Assembly: GCF_900182615.1 (NCBI RefSeq)
Contig: NZ_FXTE01000005.1
Span: forward strand, 62,001 to 126,000
Reading direction: 5' to 3'
DNA length: 64,000 nt
Source of the DNA: Ruegeria faecimaris
Lineage (GTDB): Bacteria > Pseudomonadota > Alphaproteobacteria > Rhodobacterales > Rhodobacteraceae
Part shown: piece by piece, positions 42,966-51,190 of the stretch
Layout of the letters: each line of letters starts with the position of its first letter
Numbering within the stretch: position 1 is the stretch's first letter
Made by a program: the position numbers and the translations under genes
Notes under the pieces: model-generated
What the model saw: only the letters and a program-made list of their open reading frames with translations
Told to the model about the DNA's origin: nothing
Databases searched by the model: none

Positions 42966-43603
42966 TGTAGTGTTTCCTCATTCGCTCCGCCGCGCATGGC
43001 GAATTCAATCAGTGTCACCAAAGTCTCGCGCCGGGTGCGCAAACAGGGAGCCTCTAGCAAGGCTTGTTTTTCTTCCGGATCAAAATCCAGCAACATCGAC
43101 AGCGAATTCACAAGCAGTTCATCATTCGCGTCTTTCAACATATCCCAATCAGCCGACAACTTTCGCGACGAAAAGAACTTTTCCAACAGCTTCAAAAGCC
43201 CCACCCGATCAAACCCCTCGTCGTGCTCGACCTTGCCAAGATCACGGTCAAACCCGCGCCAGGTCACGTTACAACGGCGGTATGGGGTAAAAGCATCCAA
43301 CTCGGCCTGAATACGGAACCGGGAGATGCCAGTCAGAGTGATCAGATAGCGGCCGTCTTCAGTTTCGGAAAACTGCGTCACCCGCCCCGCGCAGCCAATT
43401 TGGTGCAGCTTGTTTTCGTTGCTTTGACAGGGATTCGGTTGAACCAACCCGATCAACCGTTCCTGGGTCTTCAAAGCGTCGTCCAGCATCTGCAGATAGC
43501 GCGGCTCAAATATATGCAGCGGCAAGCGCGATCGGGGCAGCAACAGCGCCCCGGGCAAAGGGAAAACGGATACCGTTTCCGGCAGATCAGCGGGATGCAT
43601 CAT
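42962..43603 (-). CDS. LON peptidase substrate-binding domain protein
   Basis: A 213-residue protein with only the LonN-like domain ([30 protein letters not shown]) and no ATPase or protease part. [28 protein letters not shown] continues the fold. Such proteins may bind unfolded chains. It is in a run with the Trm112-like gene and after the thioredoxin-TPR gene (27-base gap), both linked to protein quality. Confidence 0.83.
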   Translation of the reverse strand: MMHPADLPETVSVFPLPGALLLPRSRLPLHIFEPRYLQMLDDALKTQERLIGLVQPNPCQSNENKLHQIGCAGRVTQFSETEDGRYLITLTGISRFRIQAELDAFTPYRRCNVTWRGFDRDLGKVEHDEGFDRVGLLKLLEKFFSSRKLSADWDMLKDANDELLVNSLSMLLDFDPEEKQALLEAPCLRTRRETLVTLIEFAMRGGANEETLQ

Positions 43604-43630
43604 GTACCCGAGTGTAGCCCTGATCCAGAA

Positions 43631-44545
43631 TTAGGCAAATATCATCGAGCTGAGCTTGCGCCGCCCGTTCAGAACAATCGGATCATTGGGTTTGAGCGCA
43701 TCAAATATCGTGAACAGCTGAGACTTGGCCGCGCCTTCGTTCCATTCACGGTCACGGCGGAACATTTCCAGCAGCTGCGCCACCGCCTCTTCAACCTCGC
43801 CATTGGCATGCAGGGCCTGCGCCAGATCGAACCGTGCCTGATGATTGTCAGGATCGGCCTCAACCGCTGCGGTCAATTCGGCCACCGGGCCGGCATCTGC
43901 CGCTTGCTTGGCCAGTTCCAACTGTGCGTTTGCCGCTTCAAGCTCTGGCGATGTGGAAATCTCCGCCGGGGCACCGTTCAAAATTGCCTCGGCCTGCTCC
44001 AAATCGCCAGTGGCGATATGCGCGCGTACCAGCCCACCATAAGCGGTGGCGTGGTTCGGATCCTCACCCAGAATGGCAGCAAAGGTCTGAGCGGCATCCG
44101 CTGCGGCACCTTCGGTCAGCATTTCCTCGGCAGCCTCGACAGCATCGTCCAGTTGACCACCCGGGCTTTCGCCACCTGTCGCCTCGATCACGCGATCTAC
44201 AAATGCTTTGATCTCGGATCCGGGCACTGCGCCCTGAAATCCGTCGATCGGTTGGCCTTTGTGAAAGGCATACACGGTCGGGATAGACTGAACGCGCATC
44301 TGTGAGGCGATCATCTGCGCCTCGTCCACGTTGATCTTGACCATCTTGACCGCACCCTTGGCGGCGGTCACAGCCTCTTCCAACAGCGGGCCCAACGTTT
44401 TGCATGGGCCGCACCACGGCGCCCAGAAATCAACGATGACCGGCACGTCCTGCGAGGCTTCGACCACATCCGCCATAAAAGTGGCTTCGGTCCCGTCCTT
44501 GATCAGATCGGTGGCGGGGATGTCTGCGCCGTTCAGAAGGTCCAT
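43631..44545 (-). CDS. thioredoxin-like chaperedoxin (CnoX/YbbN type)
   Basis: A 304-residue protein with an N-terminal thioredoxin domain (FWAPWCGPCKTLGPLLEEA; active WCGPC) and C-terminal TPR repeats (about 125-300). CnoX chaperedoxins combine holdase and redox protection and hand clients to GroEL or DnaK. An ATG start is preferred; a GTG nine bases upstream is possible. Downstream genes encode LON-domain and Trm112-like proteins. Confidence 0.83.
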   Translation of the reverse strand: MDLLNGADIPATDLIKDGTEATFMADVVEASQDVPVIVDFWAPWCGPCKTLGPLLEEAVTAAKGAVKMVKINVDEAQMIASQMRVQSIPTVYAFHKGQPIDGFQGAVPGSEIKAFVDRVIEATGGESPGGQLDDAVEAAEEMLTEGAAADAAQTFAAILGEDPNHATAYGGLVRAHIATGDLEQAEAILNGAPAEISTSPELEAANAQLELAKQAADAGPVAELTAAVEADPDNHQARFDLAQALHANGEVEEAVAQLLEMFRRDREWNEGAAKSQLFTIFDALKPNDPIVLNGRRKLSSMIFA

Positions 44546-44620
44546 GGCTGTCACTCTTTCGATTAAACTTGCGCTCTATATGCAGTCGCTTGACCCGGAA
44601 ACCAAGGGCAGAGTTTTACG

Positions 44621-45409
44621 TCAGACGTCAAAGGTCGCAAAGACCGGGGCGTGATCACTGGGCTTTTCCCACCCGCGCGCGTTGCGCAGAACGCGGCTGG
44701 AATGGCCTGCATTCGAGATATCCGGGGTCGCCCAGACGTGATCCAGCCGCCGCCCCTTGTCGGCCACGTCCCAATCCCGCGCGCGATAGGACCACCAGCT
44801 ATAAAGCTGCCCTTCGGGGATGTCCTGCCGGGTGACATCGACCCAACCGCCTGCGTCCTGCGTTTCGGCCAAAGCCTCGACCTCGACCGGTGTATGCGAA
44901 ACGACCTTGAGCAACTGTTTGTGCGACCAGACATCATCCTCACGCGGAGCGATATTCAGATCACCAACCAGAATGGATTTTTCCGGCTTTTCCGCGTGGA
45001 ACCAGTCACGCATATCGGTCAGGTAATCCAGCTTCTGGCCAAATTTCTCATTCACCTCACGATCCGGCACATCACCGCCCGCAGGGACATAGAAATTGTG
45101 AATCGTCACGCCGTTTTCCAGCCGCCCCGCGATATGGCGCGCATGGCCGAGATCTGCGAAATCCATGTCGCCCGCCTCGACCATCGGCAGGCGAGACAGG
45201 ATCGCAACGCCGTTGTAGCCCTTTTGCCCGCGCGCAACCATGTGAGTGTAACCCAGTTCGGCAAACCCTTCGGTGGGGATCTTGTCCACCGGAGACTTGC
45301 ATTCCTGCAGGCACAGAACATCCGGCGCCTCTTCGCGCAACAATTTCAGCACGATAGGCTCGCGCAGACGGACCGAGTTGATGTTCCATGTGGCAAGAGT
45401 AAAAGGCAT
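44621..45409 (-). CDS. xth: exodeoxyribonuclease III
   Basis: A 262-residue EEP-family nuclease: TWNINSVR at the N-terminus, LQECK with the metal glutamate, LVGDLNIAPREDDVW, RRLDHVWAT and SDHAPVFATF at the C-terminus. It acts in base-excision repair as an AP endonuclease and 3'-exonuclease. Normal length for the XthA group. Confidence 0.9.
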   Translation of the reverse strand: MPFTLATWNINSVRLREPIVLKLLREEAPDVLCLQECKSPVDKIPTEGFAELGYTHMVARGQKGYNGVAILSRLPMVEAGDMDFADLGHARHIAGRLENGVTIHNFYVPAGGDVPDREVNEKFGQKLDYLTDMRDWFHAEKPEKSILVGDLNIAPREDDVWSHKQLLKVVSHTPVEVEALAETQDAGGWVDVTRQDIPEGQLYSWWSYRARDWDVADKGRRLDHVWATPDISNAGHSSRVLRNARGWEKPSDHAPVFATFDV

Positions 45410-45480
45410 AGGGAATTCCTCTGTCGCGGTTGGCGCACCCTAACGCGGTGCTTTCACAGGTACCATCGTAAAAGAAATTA

Positions 45481-45873
45481 TCAGGACGGATGCCCTGAGG
45501 ATTGGGGCGCATCATCGCAAATCTCGTACCAATGCGGTTTCTCAGATACGGATTCGTGAAACTGGACTTTCAGATCAAACGGAGTGTCCAGCGCATTAGC
45601 CGCAATCGGAAAACTGTCCGCATCAGCCAGAATTTCACCAAGCGACGTCCCACAGGTATCGCAGAAACACCTGCCATATTTATAGGGCGGTTCAGGCTGG
45701 TAAGTGACAACTCGGTCCTTACCGTCCAGCCAAACAACATCATCTTTCTTGACGAAGACAACAGTGCTTGCACCTGCCTTCCGACAACGCGAACAATGGC
45801 ATGTTCCCATAACCGAAGGTTCACTGGTAAGTTGGAATTTTACGGCGCCACACAGGCAACTTCCATGAATCAC
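45481..45873 (-). CDS. GFA/CENP-V family protein, second copy
   Basis: A 130-residue GFA-fold zinc protein: IHGSCLCGAVKF, GTCHCSRCRKAGAST and CFCDTCGTSLGEI. GGAGG five bases before a GTG (45873) fixes the start exactly where homologues begin; the frame runs on upstream but is not needed. It is distant in sequence from the copy at 26330. Function uncertain; glutathione- or aldehyde-linked. Confidence 0.75.
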   Translation of the reverse strand: MIHGSCLCGAVKFQLTSEPSVMGTCHCSRCRKAGASTVVFVKKDDVVWLDGKDRVVTYQPEPPYKYGRCFCDTCGTSLGEILADADSFPIAANALDTPFDLKVQFHESVSEKPHWYEICDDAPQSSGHPS

Positions 45874-45970
45874 TTTCGCCTCCAATTTTGCATTCCAGAA
45901 ATAGAACATTACATGAACATATACTTTGTCGCAATCCGCTAGGAGCCGCAAAACATTTTGCAGCACAAAC

Positions 45971-45997
45971 AAAAAAGGCCGGGCCATCAGGCCCGGC
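45971..45997 (-). terminator. strong intrinsic terminator
   Basis: GCCGGGCC (45978-45985) and GGCCCGGC (45990-45997) form an 8-bp stem with a four-base loop. On the minus strand TTTTTT follows after CC/GG closure. It would end the small RNA and also any read-through from the response-regulator gene. Confidence 0.85.
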
Positions 45998-46043
45998 AGT
46001 CCAACAGGGAGGTACATGTCATTACCCGGACATGTACGGGTTG
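45971..46043 (-). ncRNA. candidate small RNA with FNR-type promoter and CUCCC motifs
   Basis: On the minus strand, from about 46043: a CUCCCAACCC 5' end, a 9-bp hairpin (GUACAUGUC ... GACAUGUAC, 46037-46012, eight-base loop), a single-stranded CUCCCUGUUGGACU linker, then an 8-bp GC-rich terminator hairpin followed by six Us. Length about 70-75 nt. An FNR-type box lies centred about 41.5 bases before the inferred start, with TTTAAG as -10. Two CUCCC stretches match the anti-Shine-Dalgarno type seen in alphaproteobacterial small RNAs. No protein of sense is encoded. Expression is not shown. Confidence 0.6.
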
Positions 46044-46076
46044 GGAGTAACTTAAAGATGTCTACAGGGTATCACT

Positions 46077-46090
46077 TTGATCCAAGTCAA
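46077..46090 (-). promoter_or_regulatory. FNR/CRP-type box TTGAC-N4-ATCAA
   Basis: On the minus strand TTGACTTGGATCAA matches the FNR consensus TTGAT-N4-ATCAA in nine of ten positions. It is 12 bases beyond the response-regulator stop and about 41.5 bases (centre) before a likely small-RNA start at 46042, with TTTAAG (46055-46050) as -10. This is the geometry of a class II FNR-activated promoter. Parts of the box also resemble a -35 TTGACT. Confidence 0.55.
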
Positions 46091-46101
46091 TCCACATCAA
46101 G

Positions 46102-46788
46102 TTACGATACCAAGCGATATCCACCCGATTCTGTGACCAAAAGGCGCGCGTTGGATGGATCGGGCTCGATCTTCTGACGCAGGCGATAGATATGAGTTTC
46201 CAGCGTATGTGTGGTGACACCGGCATTATAGCCCCAGACCTCATGCAGCAGAATGTCACGGGCGACGACACCGTCGGCGGACCGGTACAGGAACTTGAGG
46301 ATATTGGTTTCCTTCTCGGTCAGTCGAATCTTGCGGTCTTCGTCGGTGATCAGCATCTTCATCGCCGGCTTGAAAGTATAAGGCCCGAGCACAAATACCG
46401 CGTCTTCTGATTGTTCATGCTGGCGAAGCTGTGCACGGATACGTGCCAGAAGAACCGGAAACTTGAACGGCTTGGGAACATAGTCATTGGCACCGGCATC
46501 CAGACCCAGGATGGTGTCCGCGTCACTGTCATGACCGGTCAACATCAGGATCGGGCTTTTCACACCTTGCTTGCGCATCAGGCGGCACAGCTCGCGCCCA
46601 TCCGTGTCGGGCAAGCCAACATCCAGAATGACCAGATCGTAAATCGCCTCGCGAGCCCGCTCCATGGCTGATGCCCCGTCCGACGCTTCGAATACATCAA
46701 AATCCTCGGTCATCACGAGCTGTTCGCTCAACGCTTCGCGCAGATCCTCATCATCATCCACTAGCAGGATTTTCTTTAGCTGTGCCAT
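46102..46788 (-). CDS. OmpR/PhoB-family response regulator
   Basis: A 228-residue regulator. Receiver domain (1-125): DDD at 11-13, phospho-acceptor D56 in LVILDVGLPD, K106 in YVPKPFKF. C-terminal winged helix (about 130-228) with LTEKETNILKFLYRSADGVVARDILLHEVWGYNAGVTTHTLETHIYRLRQKIE. No histidine kinase gene is adjacent, so it is an orphan here. AGGAGG six bases before the ATG fixes the start; a longer upstream frame is not needed. Confidence 0.87.
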   Translation of the reverse strand: MAQLKKILLVDDDEDLREALSEQLVMTEDFDVFEASDGASAMERAREAIYDLVILDVGLPDTDGRELCRLMRKQGVKSPILMLTGHDSDADTILGLDAGANDYVPKPFKFPVLLARIRAQLRQHEQSEDAVFVLGPYTFKPAMKMLITDEDRKIRLTEKETNILKFLYRSADGVVARDILLHEVWGYNAGVTTHTLETHIYRLRQKIEPDPSNARLLVTESGGYRLVS

Positions 46789-46951
46789 ATCCGGTCCTCC
46801 TGAGCCCTTTTCCACCACTTGCGCGCGAAAGATGCAATCAACAAGGTTTGCTGCAACCGTTTCACGCCCTCGTGTCTCAGGATGAGGAATTGTTTCACAT
46901 TTCCTTTTGATCAGGCTACATGAAGGGCTGATCGTTACAGGGTAACAACAG

Positions 46952-48046
46952 ATGAGTCTTATCCCGGATATCTCGGAACTGCTTGCTCGGGCACGGGCTG
47001 ACCTGCGCATGGGCTTGCCGGTCGCCCTGACGGATGACACCGGCTTTAGCGTACTGGCCATTGCGTCGGAAACGCTGAGCGCACAGCGGCTTGCCGACTT
47101 GCAAGGTCTGGGTGGCGATCCTGTAGTCGCAGTGACTCTCCGACGGGCCGAGACATTAAAGGCACGGGCCTATGACGGTGACCTGGCGCGTGTGATCGTT
47201 CCGGCAGATGCCGATGTTGCCTGGGTGCAGGCGGTGGCCGATCCCTCGGACGATCTGAACGCGCCTATGAAAGGCCCACTGATGACAGAGCGTCAGGGCA
47301 ACGCCAATCTGCATCGCATTGCCATTGCTTTGACCAAGTCAGCCCACCTTCTGCCGGCGGCAATCGTTGTTCCTGTTCAAGATGGTCGAACCTTCGCTAC
47401 TGCACATGGCCTGACATGTATTGACCATACCCGCGCCGCGCCACATCTGTCGGATCGAAGCCTTTTGAATGAGGTCGTGGCCGCCCGACTGCCGATGGAG
47501 GTATCCGAAGCCGGGCGCCTGCACGTTTTTCGCCCTGAAGATGGCGGCGAGGAACATTACGCAATAGAGATCGGCCGCCCCGACCGCAGCAAACCGGTAT
47601 TGGCTCGGCTGCATTCGGCCTGCTTCACCGGTGATCTGATGGGCAGCTTGAAATGTGATTGCGGGCCACAACTGCGTGGGGCCCTGGCCCAGATGGGGTC
47701 TGAAGGGGCAGGAGTACTTCTGTATCTGAATCAGGAAGGCCGCGGGATTGGCTTGGCCAACAAGATGCGCGCCTATTTCCTGCAGGATCAAGGGTTCGAT
47801 ACAGTCGAGGCCAATCACCGTCTCGGGTTCGAGGATGACGAGCGCGATTTCCGTCTGGGCTCGGACATCCTGAAATTGCTCGGCTTCAGTTCCGTAAGGC
47901 TGTTGACCAACAACCCCGCCAAGATCGCGATGATGGAGAAGACCGGCATCGCCGTCACCGAGCGCGTCCCGCTGAAAGTCGGCGAAACTGCCCATAACCG
48001 CGACTATCTGGCCACCAAAGCAGCCAAGTCGGGACATTTGCTGTGA
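46952..48046 (+). CDS. ribA: GTP cyclohydrolase II with degenerate N-terminal domain
   Basis: A 364-residue protein. The C-terminal half (about 185-364) is GTP cyclohydrolase II with zinc ligands C224, C235 and C237 (HSACFTGDLMGSLKCDCG) and LNQEGRGIGLANKMRAY. The N-terminal half resembles the place of a DHBP synthase but lacks its acidic and His catalytic motifs, so it is probably inactive. It opens the riboflavin pathway. It overlaps the next gene by four bases. Confidence 0.86.
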   Translation: MSLIPDISELLARARADLRMGLPVALTDDTGFSVLAIASETLSAQRLADLQGLGGDPVVAVTLRRAETLKARAYDGDLARVIVPADADVAWVQAVADPSDDLNAPMKGPLMTERQGNANLHRIAIALTKSAHLLPAAIVVPVQDGRTFATAHGLTCIDHTRAAPHLSDRSLLNEVVAARLPMEVSEAGRLHVFRPEDGGEEHYAIEIGRPDRSKPVLARLHSACFTGDLMGSLKCDCGPQLRGALAQMGSEGAGVLLYLNQEGRGIGLANKMRAYFLQDQGFDTVEANHRLGFEDDERDFRLGSDILKLLGFSSVRLLTNNPAKIAMMEKTGIAVTERVPLKVGETAHNRDYLATKAAKSGHLL

Positions 48047-48543
48047 CACCCGCAGATCTGGTTCTAACCCGCCGCGGCGTTCGTTTTCGCGGCGGGTATT
48101 TTCCCTGTTCGATCGGGAAAGGTGGGTTAAGCAACAGCAAGCGTGAGGGGGACGGCGCCACGCCGACCGGCTGCCTCAACATCGTTGGTATGCTGTACCG
48201 GCCCGACCGGCTCGCAAGACCGTCGCCTTGGGCCATCCCAATCGGTCCTCAGGACCTCTGGTCAGATGATGTGCAAGACACGCAGTACAATCATATGGTC
48301 AGCGCACCCTATCCTTTCAGCCACGAAAAACTCCGCCGCGCGGACCCGCTTTACGATCTGGTTCTGATCACTGACTGGAACTGGCCCAATGCGGTGGCCG
48401 GGCGCGGTTCAGCAATTTTCCTGCATCAATGGCGACGGCCCGGTTTTCCTACAGAAGGCTGCGTTGCCTTTCGGCGCGACCATCTGCGGTGGATCGCACG
48501 TCGAATCGAGCCAGGCACGCGGTTGATTATCCCTCAGGCTTAA
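48043..48543 (+). CDS. L,D-transpeptidase catalytic-domain protein (YkuD-like)
   Basis: A 166-residue protein of the L,D-TPase catalytic family. The active site is HQWRRPGFPTEGCVAFRRDHL, with the usual His and the nucleophile Cys of GC. No clear signal peptide or membrane anchor is visible. It starts at GTG overlapping ribA (GTGA). Its family catalyses L,D-cross-links or amide hydrolysis in the cell wall. The 3' end overlaps the YggS gene by 17 bases. Confidence 0.75.
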   Translation: MTPADLVLTRRGVRFRGGYFPCSIGKGGLSNSKREGDGATPTGCLNIVGMLYRPDRLARPSPWAIPIGPQDLWSDDVQDTQYNHMVSAPYPFSHEKLRRADPLYDLVLITDWNWPNAVAGRGSAIFLHQWRRPGFPTEGCVAFRRDHLRWIARRIEPGTRLIIPQA

Positions 48544-49186
48544 CTCGTTCACCGAAAATGGCCGAGCCGACGCGCACATGGGTCGCGCCAAGTGCAATGG
48601 CCTGCTCGAAATCGCTGCTCATCCCCATGGATAGCCCTTTCAGACCATTGCGTTCAGCTATCTTGGCAAGCAAGGCGAAATGCAGAGATGGCTCTTCCTC
48701 GACAGGCGGAATGCACATCAGGCCCTGAATCGGAAGGTCGAGCCCGCGGCAATCGGCAATAAATGCGTCTGCCTCAGTGGGCAGAATTCCTGCCTTTTGA
48801 TCCTCTTCACCGGTATTGACCTGAATGAACAGGTCCGGGCAAGTGCCGACCTCTTGCGCAAGCCGGGCCAGAGTATTGGCCAGTTTGGGGCGGTCAACAG
48901 AATGGATCGTGCTGAACAGATCCAACGCCTGACGGGCTTTGTTCGTTTGCAACGGCCCAATCAGATGCAAATCGACATCTGGATATTGCAGCTTGAATTC
49001 CGGCCATTTTCCGACGGCTTCTTGAACCCTGTTTTCACCGAAACAGCGATGCCCTAAAGCAAGCACTTCCGCTACACGCTCATTCGGCTGAACCTTTGAC
49101 ACGGCGATCAGCTTCACGGCCCCGACGTCACGCCCCGAGGCAGTTTCGGCTTTGGTTATCCGGGCAGATATTTCTTGCAGCGACAT
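48527..49186 (-). CDS. YggS-family PLP homeostasis protein
   Basis: A 219-residue PLPBP/YggS protein. The PLP lysine is in LIAVSKVQP; HLIGPLQTNKARQAL, FIQVNTGEEDQKAG, GLMCIPP and LSMGMSSDFEQAIALGATHVRVGSAIFG follow. It controls vitamin B6 balance without enzyme activity. Normal length. Confidence 0.9.
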   Translation of the reverse strand: MSLQEISARITKAETASGRDVGAVKLIAVSKVQPNERVAEVLALGHRCFGENRVQEAVGKWPEFKLQYPDVDLHLIGPLQTNKARQALDLFSTIHSVDRPKLANTLARLAQEVGTCPDLFIQVNTGEEDQKAGILPTEADAFIADCRGLDLPIQGLMCIPPVEEEPSLHFALLAKIAERNGLKGLSMGMSSDFEQAIALGATHVRVGSAIFGERVKPEG

Positions 49187-49240
49187 TTGGGTCCTCGATC
49201 AGTTATGGGCGAAGAAAAACACTATGTCGGACAAAAAGAA

Positions 49241-49266
49241 AAGGGCAGGTCCGAAGACCTGCCCTT
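49241..49266 (-). terminator. terminator of the porin gene
   Basis: AAGGGCAGGT (49241-49250) and ACCTGCCCTT (49257-49266) form a 10-bp stem with a six-base loop. On the minus strand the tail reads TTCTTTTTG. It starts 22 bases beyond the porin stop. Confidence 0.85.
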
Positions 49267-49288
49267 AAACCTTGCGGCTCAGATCAAC

Positions 49289-50347
49289 TTAGAAGTTGAA
49301 CTGTGCACCAAAGTCGGCACGTGTGGTCGAGTCGTCGCAGACGTCACAGTCGCTGACACCTACACCACCGCGCAGCGATACACCGCCACCCAGGTCGTAG
49401 ATGGCGCCGATGCCGTACTGCTGCGTGTCCGCATCAGCGTTACCGTCACCGTAGGCGAAGGTCAGAGTGGTCGCGGCGCCAACATTGTAGGCACCCGATA
49501 CACCCCAAGCAGTGCCGTCGGTCAGGTCGTTTTCGGTTTTATCGTCAGCAACAAACAGCGTACCCGAGAAGTCGCCGAATTCTGCACCCAGGGTGAAGAC
49601 CAGCAGGCTTGGGTCGTCGCCAGCATCGCCCGCGTCAGTTTGACCATAGGCCAGCGCTGCAGTGATGTTGTTGAAGGTGTAAGTCGCGCTTACGTCCCAA
49701 CGGTCAGCGCTCGTGGTGTTGCCACCGCCCTGGAAGATGGTCGCTTGATCGTACGACGCACCAAAGGCGAAGTCACCAACTGCGTACTGGAAGAACACAG
49801 CGTTCGAACCCGAACCGGTCGACGAGTAACCCAGGAAGCCATAGTCAACGGCAGAATACTGACCGATGAAGTTTTCCAGGCCAGGCTCGTTACCGTAGTA
49901 GTTTGCCAAGTTGTCGAAAGCACCAGCAACGTTGCCGGCGTCAACACGCAGACCACCGTAGATGACCGAGAAGCGCGCGCCGTTCAGGCCAGCCGAGTTG
50001 GCTTCGCCGGTGGACGAGTCTTCGTCAGCCTGCAGACGTACACGAGCCGAGAACTCAACGCCGCCATCGGTTTCGGCTGTGCCGTCGATGTTCAGGCGGA
50101 AGCGCGAGACCAGGATTGTGTCGTCAGTGTCGTTCGCGAACGCGTTCGCGTTCACGTTCACGTTCTGAACAGTCGCACTACTTGCTGTGGTTGTCGTGGT
50201 TGTTGTAGTGGTCGTGGTCGTGGTGGCCGCTGTGCGGTCCTCCTGATAACCAATACCAAAACGGCCGTAGCCGCTGAACTTAACTTCGGCCGCTGCAACA
50301 CTTGCGGTTGCAATCAGTGCGGTCGATGCGAAGAGAACTTTTTTCAT
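49289..50347 (-). CDS. outer membrane porin with low-complexity threonine loop
   Basis: A 352-residue trimeric-porin-type protein (Gram-negative porin family, alphaproteobacterial). Signal peptide MKKVLFASTALIATASVAAA; mature part opens EVKFSGYGRFGIGYQ and ends in DFGAQFNF with a terminal Phe, as in outer-membrane barrels. An insert of 13 threonines (T42-T54) followed by a VNVNANAF stretch lies in the first external loop. Two cysteines (CDVC) lie near the C-terminus, rare in porins. Monocistronic, with its own terminator and a leader hairpin. Confidence 0.85.
   Translation of the reverse strand: MKKVLFASTALIATASVAAAEVKFSGYGRFGIGYQEDRTAATTTTTTTTTTTTTASSATVQNVNVNANAFANDTDDTILVSRFRLNIDGTAETDGGVEFSARVRLQADEDSSTGEANSAGLNGARFSVIYGGLRVDAGNVAGAFDNLANYYGNEPGLENFIGQYSAVDYGFLGYSSTGSGSNAVFFQYAVGDFAFGASYDQATIFQGGGNTTSADRWDVSATYTFNNITAALAYGQTDAGDAGDDPSLLVFTLGAEFGDFSGTLFVADDKTENDLTDGTAWGVSGAYNVGAATTLTFAYGDGNADADTQQYGIGAIYDLGGGVSLRGGVGVSDCDVCDDSTTRADFGAQFNF
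50186..50224 (-). repeat. 13-codon threonine tract in the porin gene
   Basis: Thirteen successive ACN codons, mixed ACC, ACG, ACT and ACA, encode T42-T54. A further hexamer-like tract (GTTCAC, GTTCGC on the plus strand, about 50139-50170) encodes the VNVNANAF stretch. Both are low-complexity and could change length by slippage. Confidence 0.85.
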
Positions 50348-50382
50348 CTTGTTTCCCTCGGTTTCAAAAGTTTTTTAACTCG

Positions 50383-50402
50383 ACACGTGCTTAGGCACAT
50401 GT
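50383..50402 (-). other. leader hairpin upstream of the porin gene
   Basis: On the minus strand ACATGTGC pairs with GCACGTGT (8 bp including one G-U pair, loop CTAA). It lies 36 bases before the porin ATG, ahead of a GAGGG ribosome binding site, and could stabilise the porin mRNA. Confidence 0.4.
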
Positions 50403-50591
50403 CTCAGCACGGGAACCGTTTCGCCCTTTTTGCCCCTGTCACGCAAGCTTGGCATAAAAACTGACGCGCATTGGCCTAGAATTGGTGCAAGGATGCCACA
50501 GTCTGATTTACCCACTGAATCAACCCCGAAGCCTGCTCTGGATGTGACAAGATTAAGCTTGTTGACGAACCAGACCTTGTCTAGGAGTAAC

Positions 50592-51119
50592 GTGAATAAC
50601 CTAAAACCAACGAAACGGAACCTGTCCAACATGCGCCTGCAGACAATTTTCGGTTTGATCATAGTGACAGCCGCGGTGTCGGCTTGCGGACAGAATCGCA
50701 ACGCAGAACCCAGTGCAACGCCACTCAATGTGGATGGCGGTCGCTCGGACGAGCGTGAGCTGAACGATCCGAATCGCTCAACGATCTGGGATGTATTCAA
50801 CACCGCAGACGCCGAGCAGGTTACCAATGTGAACCGCTATCTGTGGGCTGCCTCGCTGGATGTCCTTAACTTTCTGCCTGTGCAGGAAGTCGATCCCTTT
50901 ACCGGTGTAATCGTAACAGGTTACGGCACGCCTCCGGGTGGTGGACGGCAATACAGGGCCACAGTTCACATCAGCGATCCCGCCCTGGCGGCACGATCCT
51001 TGTCGGTTGCGCTGCAGACCAGCGGGGGTGCCCCGGTCAGCGCGGCAACCACACGCGCAATCGAAGATGCAATCCTGTCCCGCGCCCGTCAGCTGCGCAT
51101 TGCGGACAACAAGCTCTAG
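50592..51119 (+). CDS. DUF3576-type lipoprotein
   Basis: A 175-residue protein. A GTG at 50592 with AGGAG four bases upstream is the best start; it gives a signal [17 protein letters not shown]...VTAAVSAC with a lipobox Cys near 33. An internal ATG at 50631 has no ribosome binding site. The mature part has [23 protein letters not shown] and [18 protein letters not shown], which I recognise as the DUF3576 pattern of alphaproteobacteria. Function unknown. A terminator follows, then leuS. Confidence 0.7.
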   Translation: MNNLKPTKRNLSNMRLQTIFGLIIVTAAVSACGQNRNAEPSATPLNVDGGRSDERELNDPNRSTIWDVFNTADAEQVTNVNRYLWAASLDVLNFLPVQEVDPFTGVIVTGYGTPPGGGRQYRATVHISDPALAARSLSVALQTSGGAPVSAATTRAIEDAILSRARQLRIADNKL

Positions 51120-51147
51120 CAACCCGCTTCAAATCGCAATATTACCA

Positions 51148-51171
51148 CGCCGGGTTCATGCCCGGCGTTTT
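51148..51171 (+). terminator. terminator before leuS (or leuS leader hairpin)
   Basis: CGCCGGG (51148-51154) and CCCGGCG (51161-51167) form a 7-bp stem with a six-base loop, followed by TTTTC. It ends 19 bases before the leuS ATG, so it may end the lipoprotein transcript or act as attenuator in a leuS leader. Confidence 0.7.
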
Positions 51172-51190
51172 CATTACGAAGGACCGCACG

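Noticed and set aside
46017..46177. A 53-codon plus-strand frame starting after GGGAGG
   Set aside because: It runs into the antisense of the response regulator, and its apparent ribosome binding site is the complement of the CUCCC motif in the small-RNA candidate.
49175..50464. A 429-codon open frame antisense to the porin gene
   Set aside because: It mirrors the porin codons, has Thr/Val/Arg-rich nonsense composition and no known motif; the porin has a signal peptide, ribosome binding site and terminator.
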